A stretch of DNA of 64,000 bases from positions 100,749,994 through 100,813,993 of the forward strand of contig BSWB01000005.1 in assembly GCA_033239125.1 (NCBI GenBank), written 5' to 3'. Every line of letters starts with the position of its first letter. Positions within the stretch are counted from its first letter, which is position 1. A model generated the notes under the pieces. It made no database searches. It saw only the letters and a program-made list of their open reading frames with translations, and had not been told where the DNA came from. Of this stretch, positions 1 through 11,583 are shown in pieces. This DNA is from Fagopyrum homotropicum. Taxonomy: Eukaryota > Streptophyta > Magnoliopsida > Caryophyllales > Polygonaceae. The position numbers were made by a program, and so were the translations under genes.

Positions 1-1
1 A

Positions 2-832
2 TACATACTTTTAGCGGTTGATTATGTTTCAAGATGGGTTGAAGTGATTGCCTCTCCCACCAATGATGCCATGGTAGTGGTTAAGTTCTTTAACAAGACC
101 ATCTTCCCATGATTTTGGACACCAATGACTATCATTAGTGATGGAGGCTCTCACTTCATTGCCCGGTGTTTTGAAGCTCTTCTAGCTAAGTATGAGGTGA
201 CTCACAAGATCGCCACCCCTTATCATCCACAAACTAGTGGACAAGTGGAGATCTCAAACCGGGAGATCAAAGGAATCCTAGAGAAGACGGTTTCAAGGAC
301 TAGGAAGGATTGGTCTTTGAAGCTAGATGATGCATTGTGGGCGTACCGGACTGCGTATAAGACTCCCATCGGAACCACACCATACAACCTTGTGTATGGG
401 AAGTCTTGTCACTTACCGGTAGAGTTGGAGCACAAGGCATTTTGGGCAATCAAGTGGCTAAATTTCAGCATGAAGGAAGCGGGAGAGAAGCATCTCTTGG
501 ACCTAAATGAACTTGAATAACTCCGCTTGAACGCTTACGAAAACGCCAAGATCTATAAAGAAAGAGCGAAGCGTTGGCATGATAAGCATATCATCCCAAA
601 GGACCTCAAAGAAGGAGATCAAGTTCTCCTCTTCAATTCAAGACTTCGTCTCTTTCCAGGTAAGCTTAAATCTCGTTGGACCGGACCTTTTCTAATCAAA
701 CGTATTTTTCCCCATGGTGCAGTTGAAGTATGGGGTGAAACGAGCGGAAGCTTTAAGGTGAACGGTCAACGACTCAAGAAGTATACACCGGAACTCCAAG
801 CTGAAGAGTTTGCGCCCACCGCACTCGAATAA
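2..832 (+). pseudogene. Integrase C-terminal part of element A pol (two stops)
   Basis: The frame encodes the end of a Ty3 integrase core and its C-terminal domain. Visible landmarks are SDGG (second catalytic Asp), HPQTSGQVEISNRE (catalytic Glu), and a GPF/Y-type module (TGPFLIKRIFPHGAVEV) near the end. The first catalytic Asp lies upstream of the window. Two in-frame stops break it: TGA at 110-112 and TAA at 518-520. Element C keeps sense codons at both places. The natural stop is TAA at 830-832. The protein would have inserted the cDNA into the genome; here it is a non-functional remnant. Confidence 0.9.
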
Positions 833-866
833 GTGCGAATATGGTCTAGCTACGGACCTTAAACAA

Positions 867-892
867 AGCGCTTCTTGGGAGGCAACCCAAGG
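867..892 (+). other. Conserved box after pol stop (element A)
   Basis: About 30 bp after the pol stop lies AAGCGCTT followed by TTGGGAGGCAACCCAA. TGGG/CCCA can pair as a small hairpin with loop AGGCAA. The same box follows pol in element B (about 24495-24528) and in C (about 16402-16440, minus strand). I see it as conserved between subfamilies whose flanking non-coding DNA has diverged. Its role (RNA structure or splice signal for the downstream ORF) is inference. Confidence 0.6.
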
Positions 893-1090
893 TATTGCAT
901 TGTCATTTTCGTTTTTGATTCATAGTTTAGCTTAGTATAGACGTTTTGCTTTGTTTTGCCTTCGATACCTTCCGGTATGTTCGTGTTTTTGGATGTAAGA
1001 ACAGTGGAAAAGAAAGGGGAAAGGAAAAGTTTGAAGAGAATTGACGAAACTTGGACTTTGAGACATTATAGAGAGTTCCACGGCCAAAAC

Positions 1091-1650
1091 TACGGCCGTG
1101 ACAGCTACAGTGACCATAATTTTCAAAAGCCTGAGAAAAATCACCAAAACCACGGTTCCGTACATTTCCACGGCCATGGAACCCCCCGATAGACCGTGAT
1201 TTTCAAAAATTTTTACGGCCACTATATAAACCACGTTTCTTCACAAAACACACCACAAAAACCCAAAACCACGCCCAAATCGTCGATTCCACTCCCCTTC
1301 TCTCAAATCCTCATTCGTTAATCGTTTTTGACGATTTTTTGACCAAAACTGAAGCAAATCCAATCACCAACAAGATCCAAGCAACAATTCGAGCGGCAAA
1401 TCACCGGAGAAGGCAGAATTCGGATTCCAAAATCCGAAAACCTAGGTTTTTGGTTCTTTCTCTCTCTTTGTCGATTTGGCTTCGTTTTTGATAGAATTTT
1501 AAGGAGAACTGATTGGAATTGGACGGAAATTAGTCTAGGACTGCTTGCTGCTGAGTTTAGTGTGATTTTGTTGAGTTTTGAGATTTTTCGAGACGAACCA
1601 CGGTCCATGTACGTTCCACGGCCGTGGAAATTCTAGAACAAACCGTGGTT
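1091..1650 (+). repeat. Palindromic motif cluster, pol-env spacer of A
   Basis: This spacer holds TACGGCCGTG (1091-1100), CCACGGCCATGG (about 1168-1179), ACCGTGAT (about 1193), the exact palindrome CCACGGCCGTGG (1616-1627) and AACCGTGGTT (1641-1650). The last pair sits just upstream of the ATG at 1662. Element C has the same kind of cluster in the equivalent place. Confidence 0.85.
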
Positions 1651-1661
1651 TTCGACAAAAT

Positions 1662-1910
1662 ATGGATTTTGTGAGAAGAGTGTCCGGTAGGAACAAGGAT
1701 AAGAACAAGAAAAGGAAGGGCAACCCCTCTTCCTCTTCTAGAGCACCACCCACTGAGCCTCCATCACCTCCATCATCACCGTCACCACCTCCCCCTAGGA
1801 TCCCTACCATCCATGAGGATCATCTAGATGCCTTAGAGAGGATAGAGGAGAGGACGGTCATTGGACCTTTGATGATCGACCGTTTTAGCCGCTCCACCAC
1901 CATTTTGTGA
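1662..1910 (+). pseudogene. Truncated envelope-position ORF of element A
   Basis: The ATG at 1662 starts a basic N-terminus (MDFVRRVSGR, then a Lys/Arg run) followed by a Ser/Pro-rich stretch and a conserved DHLDALERI segment. It matches the start of the longer ORF in element C (15628 downwards). After ERTVIGP the two part company: about 1.35 kb present in C is missing here, and the frame then runs into sequence homologous to C near 14040 and ends at 1910. So A carries an internal deletion of almost the whole ORF. Confidence 0.75.
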
Positions 1911-3217
1911 GTTCTTTTTCTTTCTTTCTTTCCTTCTTTTTCTTTTTGAACATTAGGGACAATGTTTGTTCCAAGTATGGGGTGGGGTGTGACTAATAGT
2001 TTGTAATAACTCGTACTCACTTTTGTATGCTTTTATCGAGACTACCTTGCATGTTCATTCCATTATTACACGTTTCATTATTGCATTGCATGAAAAAACT
2101 TTTGAAAAACCCATAAAAATTGAAAAAATTTGAAAATTTTGTGCTTCTAAGGATAGAGATGATTTCTATGATAATCACCACTTGTGAAGTGAGTTTTGAT
2201 GACAATCGCATGCTTAAACAAATAGTGAATTGTAAAGAAATTGAATGAGTTGATTATTCCTCTTTTGCAAATTTCATAATGTGATGAATGTTACTTAAAT
2301 CATGTTGAGAAATCAAGGTTGAAATCACATGATAAGTTCTTATGCTTCTTTTTGAGATGATTAAGGCAATTCGATTTTTTTTCTTCTTCCTTTGATCATT
2401 TAGCCCCTCATTGAAATAATGACCTCCTTTACCTATCCGGGAATTTGGAGGAGTTGATAATTGGCATGTTTGATGTGGGAGGGCCATGAAAGCAATACTT
2501 TGCATTCAAAAGAATAGAAAGAAATTATAGGTTTGGGGAAGTCAATCATGATGATGAGTAACTCAGCACCATTCACATAGCCGGGTGTTTGTGTCTTGCC
2601 AAAGTCGGATTGAGCGATATTCCTAGCGGATTATGGTATGAGCATCAAGGGTTTGAAGCATCTCGCAAAATTGAGAAACGCCAATCTTCTAGGCTTCGGT
2701 TTTTGTGCACCTCTATCCATAACTCCAAAAGTAAAGTCGAAAAATGAAAAAAAGAGAGCGAAGCTCTAAGTTGAAAGTGCTGCGGAAACCGCAAGAGAAA
2801 TAGAAAAGAGTAGTTATCCACTTTCCCGGATTCATGCACCACATTCCTTAAAGTTTTCCCTCCCTTTCCGCATTCTAGACCTTGTTTGAAAGTCCTTAAG
2901 ATCAAGAGAATGATATATGAATTGGTGATCTAAATTGAAGTTTTTTATAATTGATTTTGATAATGTTTGAAGGTTATGATGCTTACATGGAAGTTTGATT
3001 AATTTATGAGCTTTCTTTACTCTTTACTCTTTGATTATGTATATGAAAGTCTTATAAACGAATGAAGCAAGATTTGAGAATGATCTATTGATTAGAAAGC
3101 ACATTCATCTAAAAGAAGTTTTGCTTTGAGAGTATACACATATTTCATCCTAACTTGAGTTTTAAAGTATTGTAAGACCTTGCTTAGGGACAAGCAAGTG
3201 GCAAGTATGGGGTTATT
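1911..3217 (+). other. 3' non-coding region of A with two PPT-like tracts
   Basis: No coding signal is visible. AAGTATGGGGTGGGG occurs near 1975-1990, preceded by GGGACAATG. A second purine tract, CAAGTATGGGGTTATT (about 3202-3217), directly abuts the LTR and is the likely plus-strand primer. The region aligns with C 12695-14000 in reverse. Confidence 0.75.
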
Positions 3218-3513
3218 TATAAGCATGAAATATTGTGATATTTTAGGCACGTTTTCTAAGTGTATTTCATCCATATTGGTGATCATTGATAGAGCATTGA
3301 AGCAATTGTGAGTTAGTTTGTCTATTTTGTCGATATAGAGGTCTACATAAACTTTGTGTTGATTGTAGGCAATTAAGAGCTAAAATCGGACGAATCAGGG
3401 GAGAATGGAGACGGATTGAGCATGTCCAAGGATTGAGGACATCACTAGGAGCTAAGGAAGACGCTAAGTTGAAGAATGACACAAGACAAAGGAGAATTAC
3501 GTGCTACATGTGT

Positions 3514-3680
3514 TCCACGCCCTGAAATACGGCCGTACTAGAGTCCACGCTCTAAACCACGGCCGTGGAACTTTGGCAAGACAAGCGTGGAGCATTCCAG
3601 CTAGTTACACGGTCGTGGAAGTTGTGACAAACCGTGATGAGTTTCCACACTCTAAACCACGCTCTAAACCACGGGCGTGG
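3514..3680 (+). repeat. Palindrome cluster upstream of LTR TATA (A)
   Basis: Within 170 bp upstream of the TATA box lie TACGGCCGTA (3528-3537), the exact CCACGGCCGTGG (3557-3568), ACACGGTCGTGG (3607-3618), AACCGTGAT (about 3629) and CCACGGGCGTGG (3669-3680). They are interleaved with TCCACGCTCTAAACCACG-like spacers. This is a U3 promoter position. Confidence 0.85.
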
Positions 3681-3775
3681 AATCTTAGGAAAATGTGATT
3701 CTGACGATCTTTTAAACGTACAAATTGAAGTCATGATCTTTTACGCAACGGGCTGGGCTCATATTTTATCTTGCC

Positions 3776-3785
3776 CTATAAAAGG
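3776..3785 (+). promoter_or_regulatory. Putative TATA box, LTR of A
   Basis: CTATAAAAGG lies downstream of the palindrome cluster, where a U3 promoter is expected. The same box, reversed, is at about 12143-12153 and 23697-23707 in the C LTRs. Confidence 0.65.
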
Positions 3786-4274
3786 ACGGAAAGAGAGAGA
3801 TTTCGTCACCTTCGCTTACACCTCCGCTTAGAGATCGCGCCTAGCCCTATTGAGATTTCCGAATTGACGGAAAGCTTACAGAAAGAGTGAAGATTTGGAA
3901 GATTGTTCGTAAGGAGATTTCATCTTTTGTCCTTAGGTTTGATTAGAAGACGGATTGACATCCCGTTCTTCGTTCTTATCAAGGATTGTGATTGTTTGTG
4001 TTATTCTGAATCTACTTACATCATTATTCTTTGTTTGTGGAATTGAGATTGATTTGAGATTTATTCAAGGTTTTCGAAGGTTTTCATCTTTCATACTTTT
4101 AAATCTTAAATTTGATATCAATATGACTGTTGTTGGCTAAAACCCTTTAACAATTCTAAGGTGAAGGGTTGATAGTTGTGGCTTAGATGATGATAGATCG
4201 ATCGTAAACAGATTGGACCCTGAGAGTTTGAGAGAATCATCGACGAACCCTAAATCACGGTGTGTTCTTGAGTT

Positions 4275-4286
4275 CCACGGCCGTGG
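4275..4286 (+). repeat. CCACGGCCGTGG palindrome, R/U5 part of A LTR
   Basis: Exact 12-bp palindrome downstream of the TATA box, followed by a degenerate CCCGTAATT. Both C LTRs carry it at the homologous place (11552-11563 and 23107-23118). Confidence 0.85.
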
Positions 4287-4900
4287 AATCTCAAGATCCA
4301 CCCGTAATTTCCCTTAGTTTACGAACCTTGCTTTTACTTTAATCCAAAGTTAAAGATTTGCTTTAACTTAGTTTTGGCTTGCCTTTTCTAGGTGGTAGTG
4401 AAGCCTCAACAACCTCTACCTCGATTCCGAGTGTCACAACCTTAATCGGTTTAGTTAGTCTTGATCCTTGGATTACAAGTTTGGGTATTTAGTATTAATT
4501 CTTGTCTTTAGATCCTTTCTATACTGAAGCCTCAACAACCTTTATAGAGAGTGTCTTTAGTTGAGTCATATAAAGCCTTGGAACCTCACCGTACATTGCT
4601 TTACCTTAGTATACCTTTGCAACTCTTAACTCTGTCCTTATATCTATAGTATATCTTGAATCGATTGCCACAATTAGATACCTGGATCTTTAGGGTTGTT
4701 GTTTTCCCCAATATATTTGCAAAGCTTTACCCTTTTTCTTGCTTGACAACTTTACAATTGAATTTCTTCCCCCAAATCCCTGAGTTCGATACTCTGGAAT
4801 TCTTGCTTTACTACGCCGATCCGTACACTGCGGGTTCGCTTGCTTGATTTCTAGTTTTATAAATTTAAGACTTATTTGCACGCATGCTAAGTGGCGAACA

Positions 4901-6198
4901 GTGGTTACTACATGAGATGTTGGGTGAGATCCGACAAAAGCAGGAGACTTGCCGGACTTTGACCAAGATTTGAGACAGGATGTCTCGAGATGAGGCACTT
5001 CAGTTCACTATTGGGGCTGATGGAGTGATGAGACGTCAGGACCACATTTGTGTACCATCAGACAGTGAGTTGAGGCAAAGGATATTAAGTGAGGCTCATG
5101 CTACTCCATACTCAGTACATCCCGGAGCGAGCAAGATGTACAAGGATGTGAGACATTCCTTCTGGTGGGATGGTCTGAAGCCTGACGTGACTCGGTAGAT
5201 AGCTCAGTATGCGATCTGTCAGCAGATCAAGATTGAGCATCGTAGGTCCGGAGGAGAGCTCCACCCACTGCCAGTACAACATCGGAAGTGAGAGGATATA
5301 TCTATGGATTTTGTCACTGGATTGAGGCTCACCAGCAGTTTTGACGCTATTTGGGTAGTGGTAAACTGTTTGACGAAGACCGCACGTTTCACTCCGATTA
5401 AAGAAACGTGGCCGGTAAGTCGTCTAGATGAGGAGTTCACTAGACATAGTGTGAGACTCCATGGATTACCGAGGACTCTCGTCTCCGACAGAGATGGCCA
5501 TTTCATCTCGAGATTTTGGCAACAGGTACATACTGCTTTAGGGACAAGTCTCCACTTTACTACTTATTACCCACAGACCGACAGTCAGTCGGAGAGGACT
5601 ATCCAGACATTATAAGACATGTTGCGGGCTTATGTACTGGATTGGGGACAAGTATGGCCATATCACCTTCCACTTGTAAAATTTTCGTATAATAACAGTT
5701 GGCACGTGTCTATTGGGATGACCCCTTATGAGGCTTTATAAGGGCGTAGATGTCGCACGCCATTGTGTTGGGATGAGCCTAGCAGAGCTCATGGAGTAGT
5801 TCTAGATCATATACAGGAGGACATTACTCGGATTACCCTAGTCCGAGAGCGGATGTTAGCAGCTCAGAGTCGCCAGAAATCCTACGCCGACAAAAGGCGT
5901 CGACCCTTGGAGTTTAGGGTGGGTGCCTAGATGTGGTTGAGAGTGCCACCGACGAGAAGAGTCCGGCGTTTTGGCTTTAAGGGGAAGCTGAGTTCCCGAT
6001 ATGTCGGACCTTTAGAGATCTTAGTGAGATTTAGAGAGGTTGCCTACCGTTTAGCACTACCGCCGAGACTAGAGGGTGTCTATCTGGTCTTCCATGTAAC
6101 TCAGATGAGAGAGTACATCCCGGACCCGAGACACCTCATCAGCCACGAGGATCTAATAGTTGAGCCCGACCACATTTTGTGGAGTACCCGGTAGCTGT
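4901..6198 (+). pseudogene. Chromovirus integrase of element D (six stops)
   Basis: One uninterrupted frame reads through HHCC zinc-binding remnants (HATPYSVH ... CQQ), MDFVTGL (catalytic Asp), LVSDRDGHF (second Asp), TDSQSERT (Glu) and the C-terminal GPLEIL module. Stops interrupt it at 4971-4973 (TGA), 5196-5198 (TAG), 5289-5291 (TGA), 5613-5615 (TAA), 5739-5741 (TAA) and 5928-5930 (TAG). I see no frameshift in this part. All six can come from Trp or Gln codons by one C-to-T or G-to-A change, as expected from deamination of methylated cytosine. Confidence 0.88.
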
Positions 6199-6528
6199 TG
6201 ATAACACGATTTATGACTTAGGTTTAGGTAATCATTTAGATAGATTTCTCTCTCATTCATGCACGGTTTAGCACTAGTTCACGACGTTTGCACTCAATTC
6301 ACGTATTTTGTCGAGATAGACGTCTACACGGACTTGTGCATTGCTTTGTAGGTATTTTGGGAGATTTAGGAGCTAAAATGATACGTTTGAGGATCGTTCA
6401 TCAAGATGACACACCCTCGGACTCATTAGGATGCAAGCTAAAGGCTAGGGAGGACTCATGGAACCTTGCCAACACAAGCCATGCACCAAATCGAAGCTTA
6501 ATGATCAAAGGCAAAGCTGAAGCACAAA

Positions 6529-6574
6529 ATCACGGTTCACTGACAGATCACGGCCGTGATTCTAACCGTGGTTT
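6529..6574 (+). repeat. Palindrome pair upstream of TATA, B 5' LTR
   Basis: AATCACGGTTC (about 6527), TCACGGCCGTGA (6548-6559, itself a perfect palindrome) and AACCGTGGTTTT (from 6563) lie about 75 bp upstream of the TATA box. The 3' LTR carries the same set at about 26473-26520. Confidence 0.85.
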
Positions 6575-6632
6575 TTGCCAGGTTTTCGTGACAGCTGTGC
6601 CACGATCTCTTGGCTAGCTCTTGCAAAGTTGT

Positions 6633-6642
6633 AGTATAAAAG
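6633..6642 (+). promoter_or_regulatory. Putative TATA box, B 5' LTR
   Basis: AGTATAAAAG is followed by GTGGTC and sits just downstream of the palindrome pair. The 3' LTR carries the same box near 26577-26586. Confidence 0.6.
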
Positions 6643-7146
6643 TGGTCGCTGAGAGAAGCATCTTGGAGCAGCTCTCCATTATCCACTATCATCCAATAAA
6701 AAATACTCTCTCAAGAAGAAGATTCTCAAGGAGGAAAGCCACCATTGGAGAAGAGCTCCATTGGAGAGAAGAAGAAGAACACACCATTGATAGACTTGGA
6801 TAGCTTTGTAGTGAAAAATTTCGGAATCGATTTCTAGGGTTGTATGAACCATTTAAACCTTCTTTAAGAAGGATTGTGATTCATTCTAATTCCATTTTCA
6901 GTTTGGTTTTGTTCACTTCACTTGTTCATCTCCTTCTATTCATTATCTTGAAAATGGAAGCCATGATTTTATGTTTGATGATTTTGATTGCTATGATGAA
7001 TGTCGAAGGCTAAATAGATGTGATTCTAGGGTAAGGAAGGAATGGTTATGGCTAGGACTATGATAGGATGGACTTAGATTAGCCCTTGGATGACTCACTT
7101 GCTTGGACGTAGCCTCTGTTGAAGTCCACGGATTGTTCTTGACAAA

Positions 7147-7180
7147 CCACGGCCGTGGACTTGATAGAACAAACCGTGAT
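7147..7180 (+). repeat. CCACGGCCGTGG-N13-AACCGTG, B 5' LTR
   Basis: The exact palindrome at 7147-7158 is followed by ACTTGATAGAACA and then AACCGTGATT. The matching copy in the 3' LTR starts at 27100. The layout resembles the pairs in A (1616) and C (11552) although surrounding LTR sequence does not align. Confidence 0.88.
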
Positions 7181-8014
7181 TCTCCCTGGTTCGATGGATC
7201 TAACTTTAGATTGTTAGAATGTTGAAATCCTAGTGTTTGTTGAGTTAAATCTACCCTAGGGTGACCTAGTGTTATCTACTAAGTGTTAGAAGAGACTTAC
7301 CCGGTGATTCTTGCTCTTAGATTTCAAAGATGACAAACCCTAGGTAGTGGTGAGCCTCATAAGCCGCCATTGGACTAAGTGTGCTAGGATAGTTGTTTAG
7401 AACTAACCCTTTCGAGACTTACCCGGTAAGGATAGGTTAGCTTCCTAGGTAAAAATCCGGTTTGTGTAGAATTCCATCCCTTAGGTTCTTAGAGACTTAC
7501 CCGGTGATGAGACCTTAGGGACGGACTAATGGACCATGAGACCTACCCGGTGATTGATCCCAATCTAGAAACACTTACTCCCGACATATCATAGATCATC
7601 CAAGGAATGATTAGATAACTTGAGTCTTATGCCATAACCGGAACTTCCAACCCCTAGAATCCGCGTTTCTCTTTTGATCTATATCTCGTGTTTCTTGTTT
7701 GTTTGAGTTGATTTGTTAGCATAGTTGATTTGTTCATTTGCATGATTGGTGATCCTTGATTGATCACCTAAAAACCCACCAAAAATATTTAGATTTTCAT
7801 TTCTTTATTTCCTTTCCTTTTTCTTCACCTAGATCTTCACTAAACTTAATCACTAATCGAATCAATCTCACCTTAGTCTTTGTGTTCGACCTCGGAATAC
7901 TATCCCTACTACAAACGTCCCGTACACTGCGGGTTCGCTAGGAGTTAGGATAAATATAACGAGAATATAAATTTAAAACCAATTGCGTATCACATCCTGA
8001 GCGTAACAAGTTTT

Positions 8015-8031
8015 TGGCGCCGTTGCCGGGG
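8015..8031 (+). other. Primer binding site, tRNA-Asp (B)
   Basis: TGGCGCCGTTGCCGGGG begins 6 bp after the 5' LTR. It is complementary to the 3' end of plant tRNA-Asp(GUC), the usual Athila/Tat primer. Confidence 0.85.
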
Positions 8032-8070
8032 AACTCTCTGGACAACTCCGAGAAGCAGGCTTGGCAGCTT

Positions 8071-8112
8071 CCACGGCCGTGGACTTGGATCAAACCGTGG
8101 ATGTGGCCGTGG
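8071..8112 (+). repeat. Palindrome cluster in pre-RT linker of B
   Basis: Exact CCACGGCCGTGG (8071-8082), AACCGTGG (8093-8100) and GTGGCCGTGG (8103-8112) lie at the very start of the open pol frame. Element C has its own cluster (19487-19655) in the same linker just upstream of RT, but the surrounding coding sequence is not similar. Confidence 0.85.
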
Positions 8113-10932
8113 TTTCCTCTGAATCAGCCATTGATGATGATCAAGCTTCTAGGAGCCTTGAAGGGTCTTCATTTGCTTTGGATTCATCTCATCCAACTTT
8201 ATTTGGATCGTCTCCAATCGATAAAGGTCCTCCTAAACTCGAACTCAAACCCCTCCCCTCTCATTTGAAGTATGCTTTCCTTGGTGATAATTCAACATAT
8301 CCGGTGATTGTTAATGCATGCTTGAGTGATGATGAACTTGCTAAGTTGTTGCATGAACTAAGATTGCATAGGAAAGCCATTGGCTATACTATTGATGATT
8401 TGGTTGGCATTAAACCCTCCTTGTGCATGCATAAGATCTTGATGGAAGAAAACCATAAACCCTCTATTGAACATCAAAGAAGACTAAATTCTATAATGAA
8501 AGAGGTAGTCAAGAAGGAAATCATTAAGTTGCTAGATGCAGGGATAATCTACCCTATCTCGGATAGTAAGTGGGTTAGTCCCGTTCATGTAGTTCCTAAG
8601 AAGGGTGGGATGACCGTAGTGACTAATGAGAACAATGAGTTAATCCCGACTAGGACGGTTACGGGGTGGAGGATGTGTATTGATTATAGGAAGCTTAACA
8701 TGGCCTCTAGGAAAGATCACTTCCCTCTCCCTTTCATTGACCAAATGCTAGAGAGGTTAGCTCAACATTCTCACTTTTGCTATTTAGATGGCTATAGTGG
8801 ATTCTTCCAAATCCCTATCCACCCCGATGACCAAGAGAAAACCACCTTTACATGTCCATGGGGAACTTTTGCATATAGGAGAATGCCATTTGGGTTGTGT
8901 AATGCACCCGCCACCTTCCAAAGGTGTATGATGGCTATCTTTTCGGAATACATTGAAAATATCATGGAAGTGTTCATGGATGATTTCTCTGTTTATGGTT
9001 CTTCCTTTGATAATTGCTTGGCTAATTTGTCATTAATATTGCAAAGATGTGAGGAGACAAATCTTGTCTTAAATTGGGAAAAATGCCACTTCATGGTAAG
9101 TGAAGGTATTGTGTTAGGACACTTGGTGTCCAATCGTGGCATTGAGGTTGATAGGGCCAAAATTGAAACAATAGAGAAGTTGCCACCACCTACCTCGGTG
9201 AAGGGGGTAAGAAGTTTCTTGGGGCATGCCGGTTTTTACCGGAGGTTTATTCAAGACTTCTCTAAAATCTCTAAGCCTCTCACTAACCTACTAATGAAGG
9301 ATGTTGATTTTGTCTTTTCCAAAGATTGTCTTGAGGCTTTTTGTAGGTTGAAGAACGGCTTGATCTCCGCACCTATCATGCAACCTCCGGATTGGAGTTT
9401 ACCGTTTGAGATCATGTGTGATGCAAGTGATGTAGCCGTTGGGGCTGTTTTGGGGCAAAGGAAAGATGGGCGCACTCATGCCATTTATTATGCTAGCAAG
9501 ACGCTAGATGACGCCCAACTCAATTATGCTACAACCGAGAAGGAGTTGCTAGCGGTTGTGTATGCATTTGAGAAGTTCCGCTCATACCTTGTTGGAGCGA
9601 AGGTCATAGTTTATACGGATCATGCTGCGATCCGTTATCTACTTACAAAGAAGGATGCCAAACCAAGGTTGATTCGGTGGATCCTTCTTCTTCAAGAGTT
9701 TGATTTGGAAATCCGGGACAAGAAGGGATCCGAGAACTCAGTGGCGGATCACCTTAGTAGACTCCCACCATTGGAGTTTGAAAGAGATGACATCCCGATT
9801 GATGACTCATTCCGGGATGAGCAATTGCAAATGGTGGAGGAGTGCTTGTTCCAAGTGTCTAGAGGAAGTGAGCCATGGTTTGCCGACATTGTGAACTACT
9901 TAGTGTGTGAGGAAGTGCCTCCCGGTTTGACATACGCCCAAAAGAAGAAGTTCTTCAAAGATGTGAGGCATTACTATTGGAGCGAACCACTTTTGTTCAA
10001 AAGAGGGCCGGATGGAATGTTTAGAAGATGCATACCGGAGGATGAGGTGGAGAGTGTGATCCGCCATTATCATTCCTTGCCATGTGGAGGGCATGCTAGC
10101 TCGCACAAGACATGTGCTAAAGTGTTGCAATCGGGCTTCATTTGGCCAAGTTTATTCAAGGATGTGCAAAGCTTTGTGGTAGCTTGTGATGCTTGCCAAA
10201 GGACGGGCAACATCTCAAGGAGAAATGAGATGCCCTTGAACAACATACAAGCGGTAGAGATATTTGATGTGTGGGGTGTGGACTTCATGGGACCATTCCC
10301 TTCTTCATGTGGCAACCTCTACATCCTATTGGCGGTTGACTATGTTTCAAGATGGGTGGAGGCAATCGCCTCTCCTACAAATGACGCCAAGGTTGTGGTG
10401 CGGTTCTTCAACCGAGTGATCTTTCCTAGGTTTGGAACACCAAGGGTGATCATAAGTGATGAAGGAAAGCACTTCACCAATAGGAACTTTGGAGCACTTT
10501 TGGCTAAGTATGGGGTGACCCATAAGGTAGCAACACCTTACCATCCCCAAACTAGTGGCCAAGTGGAGATCTCCAACCGGGAAATAAAGGCCATTCTCGA
10601 GAAGACGGTATCTAGAACTAGAAAGGATTGGGCTATGAAGCTCAATGATGCCTTGTGGGCATATAGGACCGCCTTCAAGACGCCAATTGGCACCACTCCT
10701 TACAAGTTGGTCTATGGCAAATCTTGCCACCTTCCGGTAGAGATAGAGCATAGAGCTTATTGGGCCATTAAGTGGCTAAATTTTGATCTTAAGGAGGCGG
10801 GAGAGAAGAGGTTGCTTGATATGAATGCCCTTGAGGAGATCCGGTTGGATGCTTATGAGAATGCCCGGATCTACAAGGAGAGGACCAAGCGGTGGCATGA
10901 CAAGAGGATCATCCCCAAGGAGTTGAGTGAAG

Positions 10933-10937
10933 GAGAC
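10933..10937 (+). repeat. Target site duplication GAGAC, left of C
   Basis: GAGAC directly precedes the TGTTCGCC terminus of C and recurs directly after its other terminus at 24250-24254. Both lie in the pol codons of B. Confidence 0.95.
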
Positions 10938-11551
10938 TGTTCGCCCCTAAAGGTGTGTGCAAATAAGCTTTAAATTTATAAAACTAGAATCAAGCAAGCG
11001 AACCCGCAGTGTACGGATCGATATAGTTAAGCAAGAACTCTAGAGTATCTAACACAGGGATTTGGGTGGGAACAAATTCAATTGCAGATTATCAAGCGAA
11101 TAAATATGAGAGTTTTTGCAAATATTGGGAAAACAACAATCCTAAAGATCCAAGTATCCAGCTGTGGCAATCGATTCAAGATATACTAATGATATAAAGA
11201 CAGAGTTGAGATATGCAAAGGTATGCTAATGTAAGGTAATCGTACGGTGAAGTTCCAAAAACCTTATATGACTCACCTACAAGACACTCTCTATACAGGT
11301 TGTTGAGGCTTCAATATAGAAAGGTTCTAAAGGCAAGAATTAATGTCAAATACCCAAACTTGTAATCCAAGGATCAAGACTAACTAAACCGATTACGGTT
11401 GTGACACTCACAATCGAGGTAGAGGTTGTTGAGGCTTCACTACCACCTAGAAAAGGCAAGCCTAAACTAAGTTAAAGCAAATCTTTAACTTTGGATTTAA
11501 GTAAAAGCAGGTTCGTAAACTTAAGGGAAATTACGGGCAGATCTTGAGACT

Positions 11552-11583
11552 CCACGGCCGTGGATCTCAAGAACAAACCGTGA
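11552..11583 (-). repeat. CCACGGCCGTGG-N12-AACCGTG, C 3' LTR
   Basis: Exact palindrome at 11552-11563. On the plus strand it is followed by ATCTCAAGAACA and AACCGTGAATT. Note that the pair is read on the plus strand here although the element is on the minus strand, so pair orientation relative to the element differs from B. Confidence 0.85.

Larger units (their letters stand above)
1..4900 (+). mobile_element. Athila-type Ty3 retrotransposon A, 3' part
   Basis: This is the 3' portion of an LTR retrotransposon whose 5' LTR, gag and most of pol lie left of the window. In order it holds the integrase end (to 832), a pol-env spacer, a broken envelope-position ORF (1662-1910), a 1.3-kb non-coding stretch, a polypurine tract and the 3' LTR (3218-4900). 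It belongs to the same family as element C: integrase, spacer, ORF start and LTR all align, the LTR being more divergent. It interrupts the integrase of the Tekay element D at 4900/4901, so it is younger than D. The matching target duplication should lie off-window; the right flank starts GTGGT. Confidence 0.9.
3218..4900 (+). repeat. 3' LTR of element A
   Basis: This LTR is homologous to the LTRs of element C in opposite orientation. It starts TATAAGCATG where C has TGTTAGCATG, so the expected TG terminus seems mutated, and it ends GGCGAACA at 4900. It contains a TATA box at 3776-3785 and palindromic motifs on both sides of it. It is more diverged from the C LTRs than those are from each other. 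Confidence 0.88.
6199..8008 (+). repeat. 5' LTR of element B
   Basis: 1810 bp, TG...CA ends. Compared by eye with the 3' LTR (26144-27961) it shows roughly 24 substitutions and one 8-9-bp indel near 6645. It contains TATA-like AGTATAAAAG (about 6633-6642) and two palindrome pairs. Five copies of the word GACTTACCCGGT or a close variant occur between about 7290 and 7560. Confidence 0.93.

Noticed and set aside
3501..3831. Open frames with repeated LNHGRG-like peptides, also at 1578 and 12118
   Set aside because: The peptides are translations of the CCACGGCCGTGG motif in LTR and spacer DNA, in different frames and strands; the signal is in the DNA.
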